The translations under genes and the position numbers were made by a program. The notes below the pieces were generated by a model that saw only the letters and a list, made by a program, of their open reading frames with translations, did no database searches and had not been told where the DNA came from. From positions 1 to 60,839 of the forward strand of contig JABRVW010000034.1 in the NCBI GenBank assembly GCA_039961715.1: a DNA stretch of 60,839 nt. The letters run 5' to 3'. Of the stretch, positions 16,989-25,683 are shown one piece after another (positions within the stretch are counted from its first letter, which is position 1; each line of letters opens with the position of its first letter). This DNA comes from JACQPU01 sp039961715. GTDB taxonomy: Bacteria; Bacteroidota; Ignavibacteria; UBA10030.

Positions 16989-18899
16989 ATGCGGATGAGC
17001 ACGATCAACCTCTACGACTACATCGTCGTTGGAGCCTATTTTGTCTTCATGCTGGCGATCGGAGTGTATTTCAGCCGCATCAGCAAAGGGGGCAAGGATT
17101 TCTTCGCCGGCGGCAATATGCTCCCCTGGTGGGTGTCGGGAATGTCGCTGTACATGACCAACTTCAGCGTCTGGATCTTCACAGGCGGGGCTGGATTCGC
17201 TTACGGTGTCGGTTGGTTTTCACTCATCTACTTCGGCATCGGCGGGCTTGCCTACTGGGTGGGGAGCGCGCTCACCGCGGCGCTATGGAGGAGGACTCGT
17301 TCGATTTCCCCGATCGAATATACGCACAGGCGATTCAACGGGCTGACGCGCCAGATCATCGGATGGGTCATCGCCATCAATTTTACACTCTCCGCGGGTG
17401 TACAACTTGCCTCCACCAGCAAACTGCTTGCCCCGGTCTTCGGTTTCGACATTGCTGCCGTCGTGCTGGTAACGGGCATCGTGATTCTCACCTACTCCTT
17501 CCTTGGCGGGCTTTGGGGCGTTGTTGTCACCGACACGTTGCAGGGCGTCATTCTCCTTTCCACCGCGGCCATCGTTGTGCCCGCCAGCCTGTATCTGGTG
17601 GGCGGATTCGAGAAGCTGGCGGAGGCTCTGCCCGCGTTGACATTCGACCATGTGTACAATGGGGTCCATTACGACGGACACTGGCTGGTCTCGATCTTCC
17701 TGATCTCCTCAATCGGATTTGCCGCCGGCGGCGCTCAACGCTTTTATTCGGTGAAGGACGAGAAGTCAGCCCGAAAGGTCGGATGGTTGGCAGGGGCACT
17801 GGCGCTCACGGGTCCACTCGTCTTCGGCGTGCCTCCCCTCGTGGCCAAAGTTCTCTGGCCCGATCTCTCCCAGGTGGAGTTCTTCAAGCCCTACGCCGAC
17901 AGTAATCCGCAGGATCTGGTATATCTCGGAATGTGCATGCGCATCCTTCCCAATGGGCTCATCGGCGTCTTCCTTGCGGCCATGATGGCAGCGACCATGA
18001 GTACCCTGAGCTCGGTGTACAATCTTGTCTCCTCAATCCTCTCGCGGGATGTGTACCAGGGCATATTCCGTCCCGATACCACCGATCAGCAGCTTCTCGT
18101 GGTGGGCCGCGCGTTGTCGATCATGACGGGGCTTGTCGTCACCGGCCTGGCGGTCCTGTTTGTGGAGAGCGAATTCGGAATCTTCAATCTTCTGGTGGCA
18201 TTCTTTACCATGTTCAACATTCCCGTCACCGTACCCACGGCGTTCGGACTGATCTTCCGCCGCGTACCGAAATGGTCCGCCAGCGCAGCCGTTGCCTGGG
18301 GACTGGTCACGGGGGCCGTGACACGGTACATCCTGGGGTGGGACATCGGGCCACAAGTTTACCTCTCGTTTATTCTGACCTTTGGCATCTTTGTTTCATC
18401 CGGATGGTTTGGCGGGCTCTACAAGACAAACCGGCCCCTCCTGGTTGTCTTCACCCTTGGCCTGGCCGCGTTCTTCCCGTGGCTGTTCACGGGCACGGCA
18501 GCGGCCGAGATCAACACCCTGCAATCGACTCTCGGCATCGCCGCAGGTGTGGCCATGGGGTTGAGCCTCTACGGTTTTTCGAAGTTGTTCGCGTCCCAGA
18601 CGGACGCCGACAACGCAGCTCTGGCTGAATTTTTCAGGAAACTAGACACGCCCGTCGATGTGGCGAAGGAAGTGTTCGGAGAAGGGAAGAAACAGGTTTC
18701 TACATTTCCACTCGTTGGCGGAACGGTAGTCGTCATGGGCCTTCTCATGAGCCTGATCTTTCTGACAGAACTGACTCCAAACGAAAGGATCATTCTGACA
18801 ACAATCATCATTCTGATGATTGCCCTCGGGGCGGCCATGTGGTACTTTGGCAGGAAATCAGAGATACGCGATGTCGGAACGTACATGCAATCTCGATAA
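16989..18899 (+). CDS. Sodium:solute symporter (SSS family), copy 1
   Basis: A protein of 636 residues (ATG 16989; ATG 16995 is an alternative). It has about 13-14 hydrophobic segments and SSS/SGLT hallmarks: FFAGGNMLPWWVSGMSLYMTNFS near residue 40-60, RFNGLTRQIIGWVIAINFTLSAGVQ, the FLGGLWGVVVTDTLQGVIL helix, and LAAMMAATMSTLSSVYNLVSSI, which contributes to sodium binding. It should import a sugar, sugar acid or oligosaccharide fragment with Na+. The next gene is a paralogue of almost the same length. A cytoplasmic extension (about 535-580, FFRKLDTPVDVAKEVFGEGKKQVSTF) precedes two last membrane helices, a feature both copies share. Confidence 0.92.
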   Translation: MRMSTINLYDYIVVGAYFVFMLAIGVYFSRISKGGKDFFAGGNMLPWWVSGMSLYMTNFSVWIFTGGAGFAYGVGWFSLIYFGIGGLAYWVGSALTAALWRRTRSISPIEYTHRRFNGLTRQIIGWVIAINFTLSAGVQLASTSKLLAPVFGFDIAAVVLVTGIVILTYSFLGGLWGVVVTDTLQGVILLSTAAIVVPASLYLVGGFEKLAEALPALTFDHVYNGVHYDGHWLVSIFLISSIGFAAGGAQRFYSVKDEKSARKVGWLAGALALTGPLVFGVPPLVAKVLWPDLSQVEFFKPYADSNPQDLVYLGMCMRILPNGLIGVFLAAMMAATMSTLSSVYNLVSSILSRDVYQGIFRPDTTDQQLLVVGRALSIMTGLVVTGLAVLFVESEFGIFNLLVAFFTMFNIPVTVPTAFGLIFRRVPKWSASAAVAWGLVTGAVTRYILGWDIGPQVYLSFILTFGIFVSSGWFGGLYKTNRPLLVVFTLGLAAFFPWLFTGTAAAEINTLQSTLGIAAGVAMGLSLYGFSKLFASQTDADNAALAEFFRKLDTPVDVAKEVFGEGKKQVSTFPLVGGTVVVMGLLMSLIFLTELTPNERIILTTIIILMIALGAAMWYFGRKSEIRDVGTYMQSR

Positions 18900-18944
18900 C
18901 AGGCGCCTTCTGATGGGTGCCATCCATTCATTCGGAGACCGTCC

Positions 18945-20864
18945 ATGAAATCCGTCAATCTGTACGATTATATCGTCATTGCGGCTTATTTCGTGTTCAT
19001 GCTCGGCATCGGATTCTACTTCATGCGCGTGAACAAGGGCGGACGAGACTATTTCGCGGGTGGAAGCATGATCCCCTGGTGGGTGTCCGGCATGACGTTG
19101 TACATGGCCAACTTCAGTGCATGGACGTTCACAGGCGCGGCGGGATTTGCCTACGCGACAGGGTGGTTCGCAATTCTGTATTTTGCCACGTGGTCGGTGT
19201 CGTACTACGTCGGTTCCCAGCTGACGGCGGCAAAGTGGAGGCGGACACGGTCCATCTCTCCGGTGGAATACACCTACACGCGGTTCAACATCACCACTCA
19301 GCAGTTTCTGAGCTGGGTAATCGCCCTGAACTTCACGCTTTCGGCGGGGGTCCAGCTCGCGTCGACGTGCAAGCTGATGGCTCCGGTGATGGGGCTGGAT
19401 ATCGTCCTGGTCACGCTTGTCACGGGCATCGTCATCCTCCTCTATACATTCCTCGGCGGTCTGTGGGCTGTTTCCATTACGGATGTTGTCCAGGGCGTGA
19501 TTCTCCTCAGCATTACGTTTATCGTCATGCCTCTCGCCGTGGATCTCGTCGGTGGATTCGGAGCGTTGTTCGATGCTCTCCCACCGCTTGAGTTCGGGCA
19601 TGTGTATAACGGTGTTCACTACACCGAGCACTGGCTGGTCTCGATCTTCATTATCATGTCCCTCGGTACGGCCGCAGGCGGAGCACAGCGATTCTACAGC
19701 GTGAAGGATGAACGCGACGCCAAACGGGTGGGAAAGCTCGCCGGGGGGCTGTTTCTCACGGTCCCACTCGTGTTCGGAATTCCCCCGCTCGTTGCCAGCG
19801 TTCTCTGGCCGGACCTGTCGCAGGTGGAGTTTTTCAGGCCCTATGCCGACAGCAATCCTCAGGACCTTGTATTCGTTGCTCTGTGTATGAAACTGTTGCC
19901 GAACGGCCTGATTGGAGTCTTCCTTGCCGCCATGCTTGCGGCGACGATGAGCGCCTTGAGCTCCGTCTATAACATGGTCTCGTCGATCCTTTCCAGGGAT
20001 ATTTACCAGGGCCTTATCAAGCCGGATATAAGCGACGTCGGTCTGTTGAAAGTCGGCCGTGCGTTCTCTATTATCATAGGGCTGACAGTGACGGCTCTCG
20101 CCGTTTCGTTTGTCACAAGCGAATTCGGGCTCTTCAACCTCATGCAGGCCTTCTTCACCCTCCTCAATATACCCGTGGTTGTTCCGACGGCATTCGGACT
20201 GATCTTTCGTCGTGTCCCGAAATGGGGTGCGTTCGGCTCGATTGCCTGGGGATTGATTGTCGGAGTCACTGCCCGTTACATTCTTGGTTGGGATATCGGC
20301 CCGCAGGTGTACCTTGCGTTTCTCCTGTCCTTTGGGATCTTCGTCGCTTCACCTGCGCTGGGCCGTCTTTACAAAACCAACAAGGGGAGGTTGGCCGGCA
20401 TTGCGTTCGCCGTAACCGCCGTGATGGCGGCCCTGTTCCTGAATACGATTGTGGGCGAGCCCGGACCGATGACTGAGCCGCTGGCCCTCCTGATGGCGGT
20501 TGCCCTGGGAACCAGCCTGTTTGGGTTCTCGCGGTTGTACTCCATGGAGACTGAAGAACAGCGCAAGGCGGTGGATGAGTTCTTCAGGAAACTCGACACC
20601 CCGGTGGATGTGGCCCGCGAGGTTTTCGGCGCGGGAAAGAAACAGGTTTCAACATTTCCGCTGGTCGGCGGGACCACCGTTGTCATGGGTCTGCTGATGG
20701 GGCTGATCATGCTGACCGATGTCTCGCTCGGTGAACAACGAATCCTCCTGGTGATGATCGGTGTCATGATCATCTTTGGCTCGCTGATGTGGTATTTTGG
20801 GAAGAAATCGGAGATCAGAAGCGCGGCACAGTACGAGGAGAAGACAGGGGGGCGGATCTCATGA
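18945..20864 (+). CDS. Sodium:solute symporter (SSS family), copy 2
   Basis: A protein of 639 residues starting at ATG 18945 behind CGGAG. It aligns along its whole length with the upstream symporter, roughly two thirds identical by eye, including YFAGGSMIPWWVSGM, NFTLSAGVQLAST, WPDLSQVEFF and FFRKLDTPVDVAREVFG. This is a tandem duplication with divergence concentrated in the middle helices, so the two may carry related but different solutes. A short hairpin (GGCGCC 18902-18907 with GGTGCC 18916-18921) lies in the 45-base gap between the copies and could adjust relative expression. Its stop overlaps the start of the following SDR gene (ATGA), tying transport to oxidation. Confidence 0.92.
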   Translation: MKSVNLYDYIVIAAYFVFMLGIGFYFMRVNKGGRDYFAGGSMIPWWVSGMTLYMANFSAWTFTGAAGFAYATGWFAILYFATWSVSYYVGSQLTAAKWRRTRSISPVEYTYTRFNITTQQFLSWVIALNFTLSAGVQLASTCKLMAPVMGLDIVLVTLVTGIVILLYTFLGGLWAVSITDVVQGVILLSITFIVMPLAVDLVGGFGALFDALPPLEFGHVYNGVHYTEHWLVSIFIIMSLGTAAGGAQRFYSVKDERDAKRVGKLAGGLFLTVPLVFGIPPLVASVLWPDLSQVEFFRPYADSNPQDLVFVALCMKLLPNGLIGVFLAAMLAATMSALSSVYNMVSSILSRDIYQGLIKPDISDVGLLKVGRAFSIIIGLTVTALAVSFVTSEFGLFNLMQAFFTLLNIPVVVPTAFGLIFRRVPKWGAFGSIAWGLIVGVTARYILGWDIGPQVYLAFLLSFGIFVASPALGRLYKTNKGRLAGIAFAVTAVMAALFLNTIVGEPGPMTEPLALLMAVALGTSLFGFSRLYSMETEEQRKAVDEFFRKLDTPVDVAREVFGAGKKQVSTFPLVGGTTVVMGLLMGLIMLTDVSLGEQRILLVMIGVMIIFGSLMWYFGKKSEIRSAAQYEEKTGGRIS

Positions 20865-21625
20865 CCCCGTTTGGCACGACGGCTCTCGTAACGGGCGGTT
20901 CGCGGGGGCTTGGACTGGCCAGCGCCGAGGCGCTTGCAGAGTCGGGATGCGACGTTGTTCTGAATCATTTTCAGGACTCCGGGAAGGCACGCAAGGAATG
21001 TGAACGGCTCAAAGCCCTCACAGGGAGGAAGATCATCGAAATCGATGCCGATGTCGGCGATCCAAAGGCCGCGCGGGCCATGGTGCAAAAAGCCGCCGAC
21101 ATGCTGGGAGGCCTTGCTATTGTCCACAGCAACGCCGGCATCTGCAGGTTCACACCGTACCTGGAGCTCGATGATGAGAACTGGCGCCTGCACATGGACA
21201 CGAACTTCAACGGCGGATTCTATGTCACGCAGACAGCCGCCCGGATGATGGTCGAGCGGGGGAAGGGCGGGAGGATCATCTTTACAACCAGCGTCGGCGC
21301 GTTTCGATCGAATGCCACGCAGACACACTACTGTGCAACAAAGGGCGGGCTTCATCTGCTGGCCTTGGGAATGGCGATTGAGCTTGGGCGGCACGGCATT
21401 ACGGTCAACTGCATTGCACCCGGCTGGATGCACACCGATATCAACGACGCCCAATCGCGTGATGAGGCGTCGGTCAAGCCGTGGATTGCCGCGCACGTTT
21501 CCGTTGGGCGGCTCGGGGCTCCACGCGACCTGAAGGCGGCGGTTGTTTTCCTGGCGAGCAGGGAGGCTGACTATGTCAACGGCACAACGATCCATGTTGA
21601 TGGAGGATGGAACGCACAGCTATGA
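20861..21625 (+). CDS. SDR family NAD(P)-dependent oxidoreductase
   Basis: A protein of 254 residues starting at ATG 20861, which overlaps the symporter stop; no Shine-Dalgarno is needed if translation is coupled. Classical short-chain dehydrogenase motifs: TGGSRGLG cofactor loop near residue 10, SNAGI near 89, catalytic Tyr157 and Lys161 (HYCATKGGL), and the C-terminal NGTTIHVDGGW. By context it is a candidate sugar or sugar-acid dehydrogenase acting on what the symporters import. The next gene overlaps by four bases and is a metallo-beta-lactamase-fold protein, the order expected for a dehydrogenase and lactonase pair, though the latter lacks its metal ligands. Confidence 0.9.
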   Translation: MTPFGTTALVTGGSRGLGLASAEALAESGCDVVLNHFQDSGKARKECERLKALTGRKIIEIDADVGDPKAARAMVQKAADMLGGLAIVHSNAGICRFTPYLELDDENWRLHMDTNFNGGFYVTQTAARMMVERGKGGRIIFTTSVGAFRSNATQTHYCATKGGLHLLALGMAIELGRHGITVNCIAPGWMHTDINDAQSRDEASVKPWIAAHVSVGRLGAPRDLKAAVVFLASREADYVNGTTIHVDGGWNAQL

Positions 21626-22413
21626 AGCCCTACACGATACGCGTCCTGAGCATGGGTGAAACGACGGTCCCCTGTGCCGAACTGTACTGGATGACCAGGC
21701 TCGTCGGATGGGAGCCACTGACGTTCTGGGCGGTGTTGGTCGAACATGATGAACGACGGATTCTGATCAACACGGGCTTTCCGCGCGACTACTCCGCACT
21801 CCACAAGCATTGGACGACCTGGGCAAAAGCGGCGACCGACGAGGAGGGGCATGTTCCCGTCGTGCGGGACGAACACTGGATCGTTAATGCGTTGAAGAAC
21901 GCCGGCACCCGTCCTGAGGACATCGATCACGTCCTGATAACGCCCCTGACATCCTACGCGACGGGAGGGCTCGATCAGTTTCCAACGTCCCGGATCTGGA
22001 TTTCTGAACGTGGATGGACGGATTTCCATCATCCCGATCCCGAGATTCCCCAACTCCCCCGGAATATCGTCTTTCCGGATCACGTCCTTCAGTGGCTTGA
22101 GGCGGGCAGGCAGAGGCTGAATTTGATTCCCGACGAAGACAAGGAGCTTTTCCCCGGCATCCGTTCCTGGTTTTGCGGCGCGCACCACCGTTCGAGCATG
22201 GCATTCGTCATTGAAACGGCGCAGGGCCGCGTGGGCGTGACCGATGCTGTGTTCAAGTACAGGAACTACGAAGAGAAGATCCCGCTTGGGCTTTCCGAAT
22301 CGCTGGAAGAGCACTACAGGCTGTACGCAAAGCTGAAGCGCGAAACAGATCTGATCATCCCTCTGTACGATCCGCTCGTTGTGAAGAGACATCCGAAAGG
22401 AGTGATTTCCTGA
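21622..22413 (+). CDS. Metallo-beta-lactamase-fold protein lacking the metal site
   Basis: A protein of 263 residues starting at ATG 21622 (ATGA overlap). The fold follows AHL-lactonase/AttM-like MBL proteins: AVLVEHDERRILINTGFP, a long helical insert, DIDHVLI, TGGLDQFP, LFPGIRSWFCGAHH, GVTDAVFKYRN, PLYDP. The canonical HxHxDH is replaced by PLTSYA (about 108-113), and the final His of PxHDP is Tyr (PLYDP). Only the Asp of GVTDA and a His in GAHHRSS remain. A di-zinc hydrolase mechanism is therefore unlikely. It could be a metal-independent enzyme, a binding protein or an inactivated lactonase. The tight coupling to SDR genes on both sides, and an intact frame, argue it is still functional. 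Confidence 0.72.
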   Translation: MKPYTIRVLSMGETTVPCAELYWMTRLVGWEPLTFWAVLVEHDERRILINTGFPRDYSALHKHWTTWAKAATDEEGHVPVVRDEHWIVNALKNAGTRPEDIDHVLITPLTSYATGGLDQFPTSRIWISERGWTDFHHPDPEIPQLPRNIVFPDHVLQWLEAGRQRLNLIPDEDKELFPGIRSWFCGAHHRSSMAFVIETAQGRVGVTDAVFKYRNYEEKIPLGLSESLEEHYRLYAKLKRETDLIIPLYDPLVVKRHPKGVIS

Positions 22414-23198
22414 TGGGACTGGCACTGGAAGGAAAGACGGCCCTGATCACCGGCCTTGGCAGTGGCATTGGTCTTGAGACAGGCAAGAGATTCGCTGCGC
22501 AGGGGGCGCGCATTGTTGGCGTGGAAAGAAATGAAGCGAAGCTCAAGGAGGCCATTGCGTCGCTGCCATCAGGTGGAAAACCTCACGTCGCTCTTCGAAA
22601 GGACCTCCGGTTGGTTGATGAGGCCCGTGCTGTGGTTCCGGAAGCCCTGAAAGCAGTCGGATACCTTGACATTGTCGTGAACGCCGCCGGCATGTGCTAC
22701 TTTACGAGGATGAACGAGATTTCTGTCGACGAATATAATGAGGTGATGGATGTGAATGTTCGCGCACTCTTCTTCATCAGCGTGGCTGCTGCAGAGTCCA
22801 TGCAGGCGCCGCGGGGGGGAAGGATCATCAATCTCGGCTCGAACGCAGGCCGCAAAGGCCGTGCTCTCTCTGCCCATTACTCGGCATCGAAAGCCGCCGT
22901 CAAGAACATCACCGAATCCCTGGCCCTGGCTTACGGATCGAATAATGTGGCTGTGAACACCGTTTGCCCGGGTCCCACCGACACTCCGATGTGGGAAGGG
23001 AACTTCAGGGGATTGAAGGCGATCACCGGGAAAGATCCCGATGAATTCTGGGAGACCTGGCGGAAACAGACTCCGTTGGGGAGAATCGGGACGGCGACAG
23101 ATGTTGCGAACCTCATTTGCTTTCTCGTTTCCGAGGAGGGCTCGTTTATCAACGGTCAGGAAATCAATGTGTGCGGCGGATTCATGCTGACGAGTTGA
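22413..23198 (+). CDS. SDR family NAD(P)-dependent oxidoreductase
   Basis: A protein of 261 residues; ATG 22413 shares a base with the upstream TGA, and CGAAAGGAG lies at 22394-22402. SDR motifs: TGLGSGIGLETG, NAAGMCYF, catalytic Tyr156 and Lys160 (HYSASKAAV), NTVCPGPTDTPMW, and the end SFINGQEINVCGGFML. The length and ending suit a 2-keto-3-deoxy-sugar-acid or hexonate dehydrogenase, but sequence alone cannot separate these. It is the third gene of a coupled SDR-MBL-SDR unit; the coupled run then stops at a repeat-filled gap. Confidence 0.9.
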   Translation: MGLALEGKTALITGLGSGIGLETGKRFAAQGARIVGVERNEAKLKEAIASLPSGGKPHVALRKDLRLVDEARAVVPEALKAVGYLDIVVNAAGMCYFTRMNEISVDEYNEVMDVNVRALFFISVAAAESMQAPRGGRIINLGSNAGRKGRALSAHYSASKAAVKNITESLALAYGSNNVAVNTVCPGPTDTPMWEGNFRGLKAITGKDPDEFWETWRKQTPLGRIGTATDVANLICFLVSEEGSFINGQEINVCGGFMLTS

Positions 23199-23213
23199 CG
23201 ACCTGAAGTTTCC

Positions 23214-23241
23214 AATAACCAATAACCAATAACCAATAACC
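23214..23241. repeat. Four tandem AATAACC heptamers
   Basis: AATAACC is repeated four times without interruption in the 53-base gap after the SDR gene. The same heptamer recurs five times at 60671-60705. No spacer structure is present, so it is not a CRISPR array. It lies where a promoter for the next gene would be expected. Confidence 0.9.
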
Positions 23242-23251
23242 ATACCCGCCC

Positions 23252-24007
23252 TTGAACCTCAAACGATCAACAATTCTCGGAAGAGATCTCCGTCAGGATG
23301 AGCCATCAGAAGTGGGCATCTCCACACTTCAACAGGCTTATGCCGCAATGGACCGGGGGGATCTTGCAGAAGCCAGGCGTATCGTGGAGTATGCCCGACT
23401 GGAGTGGCAGGTGGTCCACGACATGTACGTGAACTGGTCATGGTCCTTCTTTACCTATATTGCGAACACCTACGGCGAAGAGGAATTGGAGAAGGCGATG
23501 CGCGCCGTGCTGGGCAGTTATTACAAGGCCCGGTACGACAAGGCCATGGCATCAGATGTGAAGACTCAACTGCAATTGACGGTGGAAGGATTGCGGGGAC
23601 ACCTGATGGGCAGGGACAGACAAGGTGAAATTGAGGTGAGGGAGGAGGCCGACAGGTATGTTCTGCGGCTTGACCCATGCGGGAGTGGCGGTGTGGCGCG
23701 TCAGCGGGTGGAAAGCGGCCGGGAACCCCGTCCGGACCTGTTTGGCTTTTCCCGGAAGGCGGGTCCGCTTACCTGGGGCAAGGAGAAGGTTTGTTATTAT
23801 TGCGCCCATTGCTCGATGGTCAATGAGATCCTTGCCATTGAGAACTACGGACATCCCATGCGAATCACGGAGTACCCGGAGAAAGCCGAGGATGCCTGCG
23901 TGTGGTACATCTACAAGGATCCAACGAAGATCCCCGCCGAGTACTATGAACGCGTGGGCAAGCAGGCTCCCCCCGGCGCGCCGCGACTGACGGAGGACAA
24001 TCGATGA
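23252..24007 (+). CDS. Protein of unknown family with DPCGSGG and CYYCAHC motifs
   Basis: A protein of 251 residues. The start is uncertain: TTG 23252 is the first possible codon, with no good Shine-Dalgarno; the next in-frame ATG is at about 23348. The N-terminal half is helical (QQAYAAMDRGDLAEARRIVEYARLEWQVVHDMYVNW). The second half carries a glycine-rich LDPCGSGGVARQR (near 140) and KVCYYCAHCSMVNEILAIE (near 180), whose three cysteines and one histidine could bind a metal or Fe-S cluster. I do not recognise the family. Its stop overlaps the start of an acetoacetate-decarboxylase-family gene, and a 2-hydroxyacid dehydrogenase follows, so it probably takes part in a short keto-acid pathway. 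Confidence 0.65.
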   Translation: MNLKRSTILGRDLRQDEPSEVGISTLQQAYAAMDRGDLAEARRIVEYARLEWQVVHDMYVNWSWSFFTYIANTYGEEELEKAMRAVLGSYYKARYDKAMASDVKTQLQLTVEGLRGHLMGRDRQGEIEVREEADRYVLRLDPCGSGGVARQRVESGREPRPDLFGFSRKAGPLTWGKEKVCYYCAHCSMVNEILAIENYGHPMRITEYPEKAEDACVWYIYKDPTKIPAEYYERVGKQAPPGAPRLTEDNR

Positions 24008-24747
24008 AAAAAAGAACCCCCGAGACTGCCTGGTCCACGCCCTGGGACGCACCGCTGGTGCCGGAGTTTCCGTTCACGTTTCGGAACGTAGAGGTGCTTA
24101 CGCTTTCCTATCGCACCACGGAGGACGCCGTCAGGTCGCTTCTACCCCCGCCTTTGAAGATGACCAGCGACCGCATCGTGGTTCACATCTACAACATGCG
24201 CGATGTCGAGTGGCTGGGATCCTACGGCGAATGCAATGTGATGATCGGTGCAGAGCTTCCCGGCAAGGCAAAGGGCGGCTACAGCCCCTACCTGTTTCTG
24301 AGCAGCGATGTCGGACTTGCCCATGGAAGAGAAGTGCACGGACAGCCAAAGAAACTGGCCGACCCGCGTGTGGAAGTGCGCGGGGATCTCATTGTGGGTA
24401 CAGTGACCAGGAACGGCATTGATATTGTCACGGGCACGATGGCCTACAAACAGGAACGCGGCTCGCTCGAGGAGTTCAAGAAGCTGACCTTCGATTTCGC
24501 CGTCAATCTGAACTACAAAGTCATCCCTGGAATTGAGGGGAAGACGGCGCTTCGCCAGATCACGAGCCGCTTGTTGACCGATGTGCAGGTTGACGAGTGC
24601 TGGATCGGTCCCTGCACGGTCGAGCTCCGCCCGAACATCCAGGCCCCTGTCTTTCGCCTGCCCGTCGTCGAGCCCGGACCCGGAATGTACTGGAAGGCGA
24701 ATTTCACGCTGGTGGAAGGAAAGGTATTACACGATTACCTCAAGTGA
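24004..24747 (+). CDS. Acetoacetate decarboxylase family protein
   Basis: A protein of 247 residues starting at ATG 24004 (ATGA overlap). It shows the ADC fold signatures LLPPPLKMTSDRIVVHIY, GGYSPYLFLSSDVGLAHGREVHGQPKKLADP and GTVTRNGIDI. Lys116 in QPKKLA matches the Schiff-base lysine of acetoacetate decarboxylase (Lys115), with Lys117 beside it. Family members act on beta-keto acids or work as aldolase-dehydratases on related keto acids. In a sugar-acid locus a keto-acid substrate other than acetoacetate is likely. It is co-translated with the unknown Cys-motif protein before it and a dehydrogenase after it. Confidence 0.85.
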   Translation: MKKRTPETAWSTPWDAPLVPEFPFTFRNVEVLTLSYRTTEDAVRSLLPPPLKMTSDRIVVHIYNMRDVEWLGSYGECNVMIGAELPGKAKGGYSPYLFLSSDVGLAHGREVHGQPKKLADPRVEVRGDLIVGTVTRNGIDIVTGTMAYKQERGSLEEFKKLTFDFAVNLNYKVIPGIEGKTALRQITSRLLTDVQVDECWIGPCTVELRPNIQAPVFRLPVVEPGPGMYWKANFTLVEGKVLHDYLK

Positions 24748-25676
24748 CCGTGAGCAAGGTTGTCATCACAGACTGGGGTTTTCCATCGCTGGAACCGGAA
24801 CAAACAGTTTTCCGCGGCCACGATGTCGATCTCGTGCCTCATCAGTGCAAGACCGAAGACGAGGTCGCGGCGGTGGTGGCCGATGCCGATGTGGTCATGG
24901 CGCAATGGGCGCCCGTGAGGGCGAAAGCCATCGGGGCGATGAAGCGATGCAAGGGGATCGTCCGTTACGGGATCGGAGTTGATAACATCGATCTCGAGGC
25001 GGCACAGAAGCGCGGTATTCCGGTCAGGAACGTTCCCGATTACTGTCTCGATGAGGTTGCCGACCACACCATTGCCATGATGCTGGCGCTGCAGAGGCAG
25101 GTGATCACGGTTGCTGAGAGGGTGAAGAAGGGTACATGGTCGATCACGCCTCCGCTGAACTTCCCTCCGCTTCGGGAATCGGTGCTGGGATTGGTGGGAT
25201 TTGGGAGGATTGCGCGGCTGGTTGGCCGGCGCGCCCGGGCGTTTGGGATGAAGGTTGTCGCGTACGATCCGGCCGTGGCGGAGAAGGAGATGGACGAGTC
25301 CGGCGTCGAGGCAGTGCCTTTGAACGATTTACTGGGCATCGCAGACGTGGTGAGCCTCCATTGCCCGTTGACCGACTCCACCCGTCATATGATTAACAGG
25401 TCAACGCTCGCACGGATGAAACCGCTGACTCTTCTCGTCAACACCAGCAGGGGAGGATTGGTGGATTTGAATGCCGTGGTGGACGCCCTGAGGGAAGGGA
25501 GGCTCGCCGGTGCGGCGTTGGACGTGTTTGAAACCGAGCCCCTGCCGCAGAATCATCCGTTTCTTTCGCTCCCCGGCGCCCTGGCGACAAGCCATATCGC
25601 CTGGTTCAGTAGTGCCAGTGTTGGTCAGTTGCAAAAGCGGGCGGCAGAGCAGGCATTGGATCTTCTTCGTTCATAG
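24744..25676 (+). CDS. D-isomer-specific 2-hydroxyacid dehydrogenase (CtBP-like)
   Basis: A protein of 310 residues; GTG 24744 overlaps the upstream stop as GTGA, and GTG 24750 (MSKVVITDWG) is an equally possible start. The Rossmann motif GLVGFGRIARLVGRRARAFG lies near residue 150. The catalytic triad is visible as Arg in NTSRGGLVD, Glu in DVFETEPLP, and His in TSHIAWFS. The N-terminal ITDWGFPSLEPE resembles C-terminal-binding-protein-like dehydrogenases. The likely reaction is NAD(H)-dependent interconversion of a 2-hydroxy acid and a 2-keto acid. It closes the three-gene coupled unit and is followed after seven bases by the rhamnose isomerase. Confidence 0.9.
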   Translation: MTVSKVVITDWGFPSLEPEQTVFRGHDVDLVPHQCKTEDEVAAVVADADVVMAQWAPVRAKAIGAMKRCKGIVRYGIGVDNIDLEAAQKRGIPVRNVPDYCLDEVADHTIAMMLALQRQVITVAERVKKGTWSITPPLNFPPLRESVLGLVGFGRIARLVGRRARAFGMKVVAYDPAVAEKEMDESGVEAVPLNDLLGIADVVSLHCPLTDSTRHMINRSTLARMKPLTLLVNTSRGGLVDLNAVVDALREGRLAGAALDVFETEPLPQNHPFLSLPGALATSHIAWFSSASVGQLQKRAAEQALDLLRS

Positions 25677-25683
25677 GCGGATC

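Noticed and set aside
23214..23241. CRISPR array
   Set aside because: The heptamers are direct tandem copies without spacers, far too short for CRISPR repeats, and no cas gene is seen.
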